The notes under the pieces: model-generated | Databases searched by the model: none | What the model was told of the DNA's origin: nothing | Seen by the model: only the letters and a program-made list of their open reading frames with translations | Source: Macrolepiota albuminosa | Lineage: Eukaryota; Basidiomycota; Agaricomycetes; Agaricales; Agaricaceae | Assembly (NCBI GenBank): GCA_027475525.1 | Contig: JAMWFC010000082.1 | Span: 1,488,001 to 1,552,000 of the forward strand | Direction: 5' to 3' | DNA length: 64,000 nt | Shown: in pieces, positions 29,945 to 41,943 of the stretch | Numbering within the stretch: the first letter of the stretch is position 1 | Layout of the letters: the number at the start of each line of letters is the position of its first letter | Translations under genes and position numbers: made by a program

Positions 29945-32500
29945 TCTATTTTGCCCGGTGCGACTGACAATGCTCGAGAACCAATGAGTTCCTGCCCCCC
30001 CTCCTTCCCCCGCATACGCGGAGAATGAGCCGGCTGGCGTGTCCAAGCGCCGTTTGCTCCCCTATTAGAACCTGAGGCATGCGGTAAGCTCTGGGTGCCT
30101 TCGACGGAAGCCTGCATTGCGGGCGGGTGTAAGTAGACGAGCGACAGGGCCAAAGATTCACCGCGCGCTAAGCACGCAAACACTTGTAGCTTCGAGGAAA
30201 GACGGGGACTTAACAATGTATACTCTTTCTGTACTCGCCGATACTCATCAGCGAGCGGGAAGTGACAGAAGCTCTGTAAAGGAGTCCAGTCAACGGTCAA
30301 GCCATGAGGAGCGACCATGAAAAGCCAGTTGTCGTGTCCTTCAATCATTGTTGCTCGCGATCCTCTGGGCGTCAAGATACACACGCAAAAGTCGAGGCCT
30401 CGTCTACATGATGGAAACAGCCATATTGGAAACAGTAGGTACGAGTAATTCGGGGCGCCATGACCGGTCAAATTCCACAAATCACTGTGAGCCTACGGAA
30501 CAACAGCCTAAAAGCAGTCTACACAATTCTGCCTTGCCGGCGACCAGGAAAGTAAAGCGAACAGCAAAGGAGAGAGAGGAGTCATCAAACTGACAGCCAA
30601 AATGTAGTTGGTACCTTCAAGTGACATAGTGGGACGCCATCGAAGAGCGTCAAAGGATTTTCGACAATGCATGCCAGTTAAACTCAGGCCGGAGCTCAAC
30701 GAGAATCCACTCAGTCATGAGGAACAATCCGGAGCTTATCGTTGATTTCTACGATGATTACCCACACACAGGACTCTGAAACTAAAGCATCAGCGGTTAT
30801 CTCCAGCCTTGTGTCGGAGAGTCCCCGTTGGAATGACTCGTTCATATGATGTGGATACCAAACCGCAGCAAAAGGGGGATAAAGTGGCATTTGCGGCAGT
30901 GGCGGCGGTGGCATTCTAGCAATCCTGACGCCAAAATCGCTTACACGGAGCCCTGTCAGATCTTCCTGGGACCTCAAAGATACTTTGGGGGTGGGGTATT
31001 AGGGTCTGGGACTTTTCCGGGCTGTGGGGATGGCCGTGATTGTCGAAAAGAGTCTAACAAACGATTAACGCAGTCCAGAGATGGAAGGTGTCTGGAATCA
31101 CCACCAGAGTCTCCGGAGATATGCAGTAAGATACGTATACTTGCATTATAGTCGGTAGGAGCGGCCACACCCAGGGGCTCGGCGGGGAGGGGCGATGTAG
31201 TTCATCATTCGAATTCGAAGCTTAGGAACCGCCGAACTTTAGGGGGAAGAAAAATGATTAGAAGTCTTCCTTGTGTATTTTTACTTCTGATTAAGCGCCA
31301 TCGCGGTGGTTTCGGGGCGTGGGCATATCTGGCTAGGCTGCGGAGAAACCAGTACGAAGATCAACGCGTGGTTGTGGGTCTGTCAAGGGTCCATGTCAAA
31401 GGACTCGACGGCCACAAACACTTATGGAGCTACCCTTGAACGGCGAGGTTATACTGAGCGAGGTTATCAGGGATGATTAACTCCAAAGAAGCAGAGTAGC
31501 CGACGGCACCATACGGTCAACGCATCGTCGCACTTGACAGCGAGGATACGCCGATGGGGGACGAGGACCGGATAACCGCGCCGAAGCGTCGCAAAATTGC
31601 TGTATGTTATGATCGCGGGGAAGTTCAGAGAATGTCCCGGTAAACCGACTCACCTGTCACATCTCGATCTCATTTGTCAATCTTCAAATTACATGGGCAG
31701 ACACAAAAATAACCCATGGAAGTATATTATACCCCTTGTTCCGACTCGGACCGACGATCACGCGCCCGTGCGTCGGCGATGTCCACAACCATACAATTGC
31801 AATGCAACGTACCATCCCCAAAAATCCCTCGAGATCGAATCTCCAAAGCCTAGAGAATCCCGACTATGATCAATAAACACACGAACGGTCCAGAACGTTC
31901 CACATTATACTACAACAGCATCTCCTCCAATGTCCGAAACCTGCTAGACATACTCAAACTCAGAATTTACCGCTTAGCATCGACGGTGCTCCCATGAAGA
32001 TCCGGAGAGGGATAAACTACCAGGCAACCCCATCCCGCAATCCCAAACTGATTGATTGTGGATGACGGATTACGCGGATTACGGCTGCTTCGAATTCGGG
32101 GAAAAAAGCTTTGTATGTATGCCCCAGCCCGAGCGACCCGAGCGAAGCAGTCACACAGTCACACCACAGGTTGCGCAGTCGCGCAGCCCCACCGGTAAAT
32201 CCAGTCACCGGGGACTGGACCGACCCTTGAATGCACGCCCATCCATCCCATGTCATCCATCATTTCCCATCATCACCATAATTCATTGTAAACCTCTCCA
32301 AAAATAAAACTGGAGCGAATCCGACCCACGCGCGCCCCCATCACACGACTCACACTTTCCTCGTCTCGTTGGGGAAGGTTGGTAGTGGTATCTTTGGTGT
32401 TTGTCTTCCCATCTAGAAAGGATACGATAGAATGATTTCATAGAACCAGAAACAAATCAGAAAACGAAGAAAAAATTTTTTTTATCTTCTCACCTTAGCC
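29945..32500. other. Repeat-containing intergenic region
   Basis: No gene could be assigned. A minus-strand frame of about 190 codons (30480-29881) runs into the T/A tract of the tandem repeat and has no recognisable motif. Bases 30707-30981 are copy 2 of the repeat at 23161-23437. The remainder has short frames only. Confidence 0.4.
30707..30981. repeat. Dispersed repeat, copy 2
   Basis: The partner of 23161-23437, same orientation, 7.5 kb away. It is flanked by different sequence on both sides. Confidence 0.8.
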
Positions 32501-33828
32501 GGGTCACCGGCGAAATTCCTACACGCATGCGTAATGCGTAATGTGCAATTGTGCAATGTGCAATGTGCAATGTGTACAATGTTTACACGCGGGTAAACCA
32601 CCAGTGCGCGCGTGCGCGCGGGGCGCGGGTGGGGGGGGGTCGGGAGCTATGTACATACATACATGCATACCATACATACATCACAGGCACACGCATGTAT
32701 GGGTCATTAAGCATCCGCGTCCCCGCGTCCCGAGTCGCCGAGATGTTCACACCGCGCTTCTGCACAACCTCACCATTCCATTCTTGGAAGACCTATTTTG
32801 GCTACAACTGCACAACACAACCCTCACCGTTCTAGAAGAGCGCTGCAGGTACAGCCCTGAAAAAAAAAAGATATCGCGAGGTCCACGGCCAGACATCGCG
32901 TCGGGAGAGAGAAAAAAAAGAGTCGTAAAACCCACGCTCAACGCTCAACGGTTAACGGTTGACCGTTGACGCGAACGGGTAAATCCAGTCATAGTTCTAG
33001 CTCTCGTTCTAGTTCTCGTTCTCGTTCTCGTTCTTGCACAGCTCAAACGCATAAAAAATAATCGCGAGGTCCACGGCCAGACATCGCTTCGGGAGAGAAA
33101 AAGAGAAAAAAAAAAAAGTCGTAAAACCCACGCTCAACGGTCTAGTTCTCGTTCTAGTTAGTTCTGATCTTCGTTCACATGTACAACATAGCATAGCATA
33201 CGACGGGTAAATTCAATATCCTCAAAAAAAATAAAACTAAAATACGATAACAAGAAACCCAAAAGCCAGTGGATACTGAGTCAACTAGTTATTTACGTAG
33301 GGTAAGGTACGATAGGGTAGGGTAGGGCCTTCGGAAGTGTGTATGTGTGTATGTAGGCAGATAGGCAGATAGGCAGGAGAAATGAAATGTGCAAACGATA
33401 CACAACGTAAAACGAAAAAAGCGCAAGAAAAAGCACAAAAGCAAAGAAAAGAAAGAAAGAAGGGAACCCGGAATCAAACCGAACAGACAGGGAGAAGAGA
33501 GAAAGGACAAGGGGGAGGTGGTAGTGGGTCTCTATATACAACAACCGTATCATACCAATAAAATAAAGACAAGGGAAAAAAACACAAGATGAGATAAAAG
33601 TAGGAGGGAGTTCTAAGGTACGGTACGTGTACGTCTAATGATTCTAACGTCTATAGGATGAATAAATAATTGAGTAGAGTCGTCGTGTCGCGTCATGTCG
33701 TGTCCATGAGAGATAAGAGATAGAGATATCCTAGGTGGTGGGTGTGAAGAGTCGAAATCAATCGACAACCTCCAAAAACAAATCACAAAAAACGAAAGCG
33801 AAAAGCAAAATCCAAACTCCAAAAACGC
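32501..33828. repeat. Low-complexity region downstream of the CreA-like gene
   Basis: This stretch includes GCAATGT repeats (32545-32580), an alternating CG/GT-rich run with a G tract (32606-32640), ACAT repeats (32650-32680), hexamer repeats of TCTCGT (32998-33036) and purine-rich blocks. A segment of about 80 bp at 32875-32945 (GGTCCACGGCCAGACATCGC) recurs at 33063-33140. It could include a long 3' UTR of the minus-strand zinc-finger gene. No gene seen. Confidence 0.6.
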
Positions 33829-35420
<1,592 letters not shown>

Positions 35421-35715
35421 TGCAGAAACTCCAAGCTGGGGCTCGCCTACTAATAGCAAAAGGAAACTGCCGGAGTCTCTTGACATGTCAACGTGATTGA
35501 TCCGCCGACTCCTGCCGAGTCCTGCCGGTCCAAGGGTCGTCTCATTTTTCACGAGTTTTCCCAATCCGCACATGACGTAACCCACTTCCTCATATCCGAT
35601 CACCCCGCCCCCACCCCCACATGCATCCCTAAGAATTCACGTGAGATCTGGGTTCATCCCCCAGATAGTATACATATATTCAAGATTATACAAAAAAGTA
35701 CAAAAGTCCTATACT

Positions 35716-38700
35716 CTACCCAGAACACATCAAGCATGCTTCTCTATTCTCAAGCGAGCACTGCAGCTTTGCATCCGCAAGCTCGCGCTCCCTCTGCCGT
35801 TGCAGTGCAGCCGCATACTCTGGATCCGCCTCGGCCGCAGCCTTGACCTTGTCATCCAGCGTGACCGCCTCCTCCGCGCTCGCCACAGCAGACTGCGTAA
35901 ACACTGCGGTCGTCGCAGACGGTGCAGGAGTGTCTACCGGACCAGCGACATTTCCGCCGAGTCCCCGCTGCGCCTTTGCCGCCTGAGCCTTGGCGTCCTT
36001 GAGCACGCTCTGGTCCACCGTAAACTGGATCGCCTGAGCAGCAGGCCTCGTCCGGAGATAATACATCCCCGTCTTGAGTCCCTTCTTCCATCCATAAAAG
36101 TGCATGCTCGTCAGCTGCCCAAGAGTCGGCGCCTGCAAGTGCACATTCAAGCTCTGGCTCTGGCAGATGAATGCACCACGATCAGCAGCAAGGTCAATGA
36201 CCTTTTTCTGACTAATCTCCCACACCGTCTTGTATATCGCTTTCACGTCGTCCGGGATGCTAGGGATGTTTTGTATAGACCCGTTGTGCGCAATGATCAT
36301 GTTCTTCATGTTATCGTCCCACAGTCCCAGGTCAACCAGCTCCCTAAGAAGCCACGGGCACACTACCTGGAATTCACCCGCAAGCACACGACGCGTGTAA
36401 ATGTTGCTGCAAACCATCAATCTCAGTCATCATCATCAAAGAACCCCGTACCTAGTGTAAGGCTCAAAGCACTCATTAAAGCCCAAAATCTGACTAGTCG
36501 AAGCAGTGGGCATAGGAGCACACAACAGCGAGTTGCGAAGCCCGGTCCGCTCAATCTTCTCCTTGAGCGACACCCAATCCCACAGTCCAGTCGGAGTGAC
36601 GCCCCAAAGATCAAACTGGAGCAACCCCTGCGACGCAGGGCTCCCTTGGTACGTCTCATACGGTCCGTCCTTCTCCGCCATCTCAGCGCTCGCCTCCAGC
36701 GCCGCATGATAAATCGTTTCGAAAATCTGAATATTCAGTTCCTTGGCAGCCGCAGAGTCAAACGGCATGTGCAGAATCATAAACGCATCCGCGAGTCCTT
36801 GCACGCCAATACCAATAGGACGGTGCCGGATATTCGATCGACGCGCTTCGGGAACGGGGTAGTAGTTGACGTCAATAATTCGATTCAAATTGTAAGCGAC
36901 CACCTTGGTCACATCGTGGAGTTTCTGAAAGTCATAAGAACCGTTGTTGATAAACGAAGGAAGAGCCAGAGACGCCAAGTTGCAAACAGCCGTTTCCTCT
37001 GGCGACGAATACTCTATGATCTCCGTGCACAAATTAGAAGACTTGATAGTCCCGAGATTCTTTTGATTAGATTTGCCTGTGTCGAATACTCTATGATCTC
37101 CGTGCACAAATTAGAAGACTTGATAGTCCCGAGATTCTTTTGATTAGATTTGCCTGTGTCACGTGAACGACTGATCACAATCACGAGTTCTAATCAAAAA
37201 ACGCACTATTCGCAGCATCCTTGTAAGCATAAACGGTCCTCCAGTCTCAATTTGGCTTCGAGGATCGCATACCAAAGCTTTTGAGCAGGAACAACCTTCT
37301 TGGCCCGTTTTTCACTTTCGTACTTCTCAAAAAGGGCCTCGAACTCTGCACCATGGACATCAGCAAGTCCCGGAGCTTCATTAGGGCAGAACAGTGGCCA
37401 ATCGCCACCCGCTTCAACGCGCTTCATGCTAAAAGGGGTGCCATGTCAGCCTTTGCAAATCACATCAATTAGCTAGCCACTTACAAAAGGTCGGGTACCC
37501 AAAGAGCATAAAACAGATCTCGCGCACGAACTTCCTCCTTGCCGTGATTCTTTCTCAAGTCGAGGAATTCAAAGACATCAGCATGCCACGGCTCGATGTA
37601 TATCGCAAAGGCACCAGGCCGCTTGTTACCGCCTTGGTCGACGTACCGAGCGGTGGCGTCATACGCACGAAGCATGGGCACAATACCATTCGAGTAACCA
37701 TTAGTACCAGCGATATAAGAACTATCCAAGCCACACATCAGCTAACAAAGACACCGGGAAACAGAAAACCACGTACCCAGTGGCACGGATGCAATGAATG
37801 TTTAGTCCAATGCCTCCAGCAGTCTTACTAATCATCGCACATTGCTTGAGCGTGTCATATATCCCGTCAATGGAATCATCCTTCATGCACACGAGGAAGC
37901 ACGAGCTGAGTTGTGGCGAGGGCGTGCCGGCGTTAAAGAGTGTTGGCGAGGCATGTGTGAAGAAGCGCTCAGACATCAAGTTGTATGTCTCAAGAACGCG
38001 ATCAATGTCGTTACCATGGATGCCAACAGAGACACGCATGATCATGTGTTGTGGACGCTCAGCGACGCGTCCGTCAATGCGGAGCAGATACGAACGCTCT
38101 AGTGTCTTGAAGCCAAAGCTACACACCTTCGATATAACCGACAACACAACGATACGAGGATAACTCACTAGTTGTAGTCAAAATCGCGACTGTAGATAAC
38201 AGCAGAATCCAAGGTTTCTGCATGCTTGCAAACAATGTCATAAATCTCCTTGGAAATCATCCCAGCAGGGCGTTTGTTCTTGGGGTTGACTATAGCAAGA
38301 TGAGTAAGTATCCTCATGCGAACCTAGCAGAACACGGGTCATACTATAGTGGTAAAGGTCTTTGATGACCTGAGAAAAATTTTTCTTCGTTTCCTTGTGG
38401 AGATTGGAGATGGCAATGCGAGCAGCAAGCACTGCGTAGTCTGGATGCTTGGTCGTGAGGTATGCGGCAGTTTCCGAAGCAAGATTCTGGGCGACGCGTT
38501 AGCAAGGGGACAGACACTACACGAGTTAAGCCACGTACGTCGAGCTCGACTGTTGTCACACCCTGATATACCCCGGCCACGACTTTCTGCGTGACCCTAT
38601 CATGACAAGCATAAACTACAATACTACCTTGAATAAATCAGCGGCACGTACTCTATAGGGTTCACATAGTTCATATCTAGTCCATAGCACAACTTGTCAA

Positions 38701-38938
38701 TCCTCGAAGTAATCTAAACATTAATGAGATTCTCAAGAAAACGCGTCACGAGAAGAGAATACCAGCCTTGTCGAATTGAACACGCTCTTTGCGTCTAAAG
38801 GATACTTCAAAGTCAATAATCGACGCGTCGCGACGCGACCTGTAACCACGTACCCATCTGAAATACGACAAGTCAAGCTTGAATACTAAGTGCATGGCCT
38901 AGGAGTAGATGCTCACCTCGCTTATAAACGTAGGCCAT
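35716..38938 (-). CDS. RNR1: Ribonucleoside-diphosphate reductase large subunit
   Basis: R1 makes deoxynucleotides from ribonucleoside diphosphates with the small subunit, in the cytosol. Twelve exons fit the family: 38938-38917, 38857-38854, 38794-38767, 38713-38652, 38596-38539, 38486-38345, 38289-38169, 38118-37777, 37721-37485, 37428-37207, 37076-36452, 36406-35716. Seen in order: ATP-cone (YVYKR, ERVQFDKITSRI), SSCFLV with a redox Cys, NLCTEIIEY with the Asn, radical Cys and Glu, VCNLAS with the second redox Cys, [10 protein letters not shown], and the C-terminal CLMCSG. Length is about 851 residues, normal for eukaryotic R1. Oddities are a 4-nt second exon, a GC donor after exon 3, two apparent one-base deletions in exon 10 (near 37228 and 37257) and a 77-bp duplication at 37006-37159. 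The last repeats the exon 11 acceptor and start, so splicing to the inner acceptor (37076) keeps the frame. Confidence 0.95.
37006..37159. repeat. 77-bp perfect tandem duplication 6
   Basis: Copies 37006-37082 and 37083-37159 lie in RNR1 and duplicate the start of exon 11 with its splice acceptor. Confidence 0.95.
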
Positions 38939-39540
38939 GTCAAAGTGTGCTGGCCTGGGAAGGAGTAGACGACGTGGAAAGAGGGGAGTATAGACGCTTG
39001 TCTGACGAAAAGGTGTGAAAAGTGTGAAAAGCGTGACAAACAACAACGCGACTTTATAGCCGCTGTTCTCTCACGATCATGATCATTCAACGAACGCGTC
39101 GCGTATACGTTTGTTATCCCCTTTCTGGGTGCATGGATCCATGAATGACTCATTAATAGTCAGAGATAGTCAGCAATCTGCCCGAGGCCGAGCCAGACGC
39201 TTCCAGCCGTCTCCTGGGCAAACCATTTTCAGTATTCTGGGGTTAGGGTTCATCTAAATAACTAATAACTAATTAACGGCGTTAATCAGGTGCTTCGATC
39301 GATGGAAGCGAAGACGAACCCAGCCACCTTAACCTCCGACACTCTACCACTTCCGAGCATTGGACAAGCGCTCTCTATGCTCCTCTGAGGAAGAACCCAG
39401 CCACCTTAACCTCCGACACTCTACCACTTCCGAGCATTGGACAAGCGCTCTCTATGCTCCTCTGAGGAATCTTCAGACCAGAACCAAGCTTCTAGAAACC
39501 TCACTTCACATTGGATTTTAATAACAACCGGAACTCCATC
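38939..39540. promoter_or_regulatory. Shared upstream region of RNR1 and the BTB gene, with an MCB-type motif
   Basis: About 600 bases lie between two divergent start codons. ACGCGT, the MluI cell-cycle box bound by MBF-type regulators of S-phase genes in yeasts, is at 39094-39099, about 155 bases before the RNR1 ATG. The same hexamer recurs inside RNR1 introns at 38823, 38741 and 38494. A 77-bp duplication (39316-39469) lies on the BTB side. Confidence 0.5.
39316..39469. repeat. 77-bp perfect tandem duplication 7
   Basis: Copies 39316-39392 and 39393-39469 lie upstream of the BTB gene. Confidence 0.95.
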
Positions 39541-40890
39541 ATGGAACAGAACTCTAAGGTGTGCAAAAGGGATCCAGAGTACTACTTTGACGATGGGAGC
39601 TGTATATTTTTGGTGGAAAACACGCTGTTCAAAGTACGTACGACATGAAAAAAAAAATCAATATTTGATCTCAATTGTCTTGAATCTATGAATAACAGGT
39701 GCATCGCACGAGATTCTGCAACAACTCAAAGCATTACAATGACTCCAATAGCTTTTGCACGATGTTCAGTCTACCCCAAGGAAGTCTCGAGTCCGAGGGC
39801 CAATCAGATGACAATCCCATCGTCTTGACGGGCAACACACCCTCCGAGTTTCGCCACTTCCTTTGGTCCTTGTACGCATTGTGCGTTATCAGGACAAGTT
39901 CCGAGAACACTTACTGAAAGACACCACAGGCCACCAGAGATCATTAAATCAAACCAAGACCTCACATTGATGACGGACGTCGCCCGCGTTGCCAACAAAT
40001 ACGACTTCAAGGACCTCGAAACATGGGCACTCGACACCATACATGAGAACGTGAGCCGTAGACTCTCGCTGATCTTCGCTGCCGATTCTCCCCCTCATAC
40101 ATACGGCTTCTCTCCTGTTGGAGTGACATCCCATGGGACAAGGTCTACAGACGCCGCTATCCGGAGTACCGAGGAGTTAACAAAGCTAATCCGTCTTGCT
40201 CGGTTGTGCAATCATGAGCCGTTACTTACAACAATGATCAGCCACCTCAAACAACTCATGAGCTCTTCCGTGCAATATTCCTGTCTCGCCATGACACTCG
40301 CTGATGAACTCAACATTCGCACCCTAAAAGGCTTAGCATATTACCAAGTGATGCAAAAAGCGACCATCGTAAAACGCACGACAACAGACATCCAATTGGA
40401 AACAATGACAATGAAACTAAGCAGCACCGCCGGATATGTTGTCCCCTTTGTACCTGAGCTTCCCGCGACGACGTCCATTGAAGGTACAGTCGGTCAAGAG
40501 GGTCATCTTGGAATCAGCCGGGCTCAGCGGCTCTGCCTTCTCACTGGCTACTATCGTCTCGCCGGCACCTGGAAACGCCTACGATCAATGCCGCCTCGTT
40601 TTCAACATGCTCCATCTTGCGCGAGTTGGCATCATTACGGGTGCACCAATAGCTGGGTAGAGTTCTGGAGGGAAAAGACGGGGAATGACGCGGTACGTGC
40701 GCTGGATTCGGCTGACGTTGTAGGTCGCTTGAAACAGGTTCAAAAAGAGTACGAAAGGCACGGAAGCGCGCCGTACATGCATCCCGATTGCAGGCATGCA
40801 GCACATCAAACAATCCTTCAAGTTATAAGGAAGATCGAGGATGGGCTTCCAGATTTTTTCTCCGAGGATGATGACGAGGATGATTGGTAG
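39541..40890 (+). CDS. BTB/POZ domain protein, agaric type
   Basis: Three exons (39541-39633, 39699-39880, 39930-40890) join in frame to 411 residues. The N-terminal BTB fold reads RDPEYYFDDGSCIFLVENTL, FKVHRTRF, and SDDNPIVLTGNTPSEFRHFL, the pattern of the expanded BTB family of mushroom-forming fungi. BTB domains dimerise and often bridge to cullin-3. The C-terminal part is helical (WALDTIHENV, LIRLARLCNHEPLL, LADELNIRTLKGLAYY) and ends in an acidic tail (SEDDDEDDW). Both introns are short and canonical (GTACGT...ACAG; GTGCGT...ACAG). No DNA-binding domain is seen. The target is unknown. Confidence 0.85.
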
Positions 40891-41165
40891 GCGGACGGCG
40901 CTGATGATCGATGAATGAATATCATATATTAATGACCTTACGAACAGTGTACAATAACATACCAACTATGTATCGCCTTTTATCTTATTCAGTTCAATTT
41001 CGTCTGCTCCCATTTCGACTGCGCTTCCCAGGAACGATTCCCGTACTTATCGCCTTTTATCTTATTCAGTTCAATTTCGTCTGCTCCCATTTCGACTGCG
41101 CTTCCCAGGAACGATTCCCGTACTAAGCAAAGATCCATTAGGGTCGTTTCGAGCTTCGTGGCCAT
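40891..41165. other. Convergent 3' region between the BTB gene and the small membrane protein gene
   Basis: Non-coding except for a perfect 77-bp duplication at 40971-41124. The genes on both sides end here. Confidence 0.5.
40971..41124. repeat. 77-bp perfect tandem duplication 8
   Basis: Copies 40971-41047 and 41048-41124 lie downstream of the BTB gene. Confidence 0.95.
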
Positions 41166-41943
41166 TCACGGCCCGAGGTCATGCAGGGTACCGTCCGCGC
41201 GACTGCCCGATTGACTGCGAGAAGAATTGGACTCTGTAGTAACATTAGCCGAATGTTGGGGAGTCACCATCATACTACGCATGAGGGCATCGATGTCGTT
41301 AGTGCTGGGAAGGTAGTAACATTAGCCGAATGTTGGGGAGTCACCATCATACTACGCATGAGGGCATCGATGTCGTTAGTGCTGGGAAGTGGTTCCAAGG
41401 CAGCCTGTGACCCGCGAAGTAGGGTCCGCTCAAACAGCTCGTTATCTTCAAGGTCGTGTACCGTTTGACGAAGACGGAAAAGACCTCCTCGAAAAGTTCT
41501 AACCAAGCGCATCAACCTCCATTCTATCAAAAAGCTCAAGACGTACGCTTTTCTTCGACTGAATTTGGAGGATGACGAGGCAGCAGAGGATCTTGGTCAG
41601 CTAAAAGTTCTTCTGGGCGTGGCAGATTCAGAGCAAGTCGTTCTTCCCACTTTGACTCAAAAGAGCTTTGACTGATCTGTTCCTCACAGTCGGAGTAAGA
41701 GGTCCGGTCTTCACCATAGACTATTCCTATCGAGCTTGCAGGTGATGGAGCACGAAGCACTGGTGGCGCATATTCTGTATGGTGCTGATTGGCTGGCATA
41801 TATGTTGTCCAGAGAAAATACGATAAAGGAGAATGGGTAAAGGAGAAGAGCGTTGTTAAGGGCGTGACAGCTGTCAGAATCAGGAATAGAAATAACACCA
41901 AACAGCGCGTCCACAACGCGTCAACTCCTTCCTCATTAAACAT
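41166..41943 (-). CDS. Small single-span membrane protein, unknown function
   Basis: ATG 41943 opens a frame with one strongly hydrophobic segment (LVLFLFLILTAVTPLTTLF, about residues 16-34) followed by a soluble acidic/serine-rich part. A short intron near 41544-41501 (GTCTTG...GGTTAG, placed by eye) leads to a helical stretch (LFRLRQTVHDLEDNELFERT). The 77-bp duplication at 41236-41389 breaks the last exon. With one copy removed the frame runs on to a Ser-rich tail and ends at TGA 41168-41166. No family recognised. I infer a membrane-anchored protein with its bulk on one side. Confidence 0.55.
41236..41389. repeat. 77-bp perfect tandem duplication 9
   Basis: Copies 41236-41312 and 41313-41389 lie in the last exon of the small membrane protein gene, 111 bases from duplication 8. 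Confidence 0.95.

Noticed and set aside
29881..30480. 199-codon minus-strand frame as a gene
   Set aside because: It starts at a non-ATG codon, runs into the T/A hairpin tract and shows no recognisable domain.
32541..32700. CRISPR-like array in the short repeats
   Set aside because: The units are simple microsatellites without spacers, and the genome is eukaryotic.
32541..32969. 142-codon plus-strand frame at 32541
   Set aside because: It translates microsatellites and a G run; composition is driven by repeats.
35641..37143. 500-codon plus-strand frame across RNR1
   Set aside because: It is antisense to clearly conserved RNR1 exons and its product is Arg/Leu/Ser-rich with no domain.
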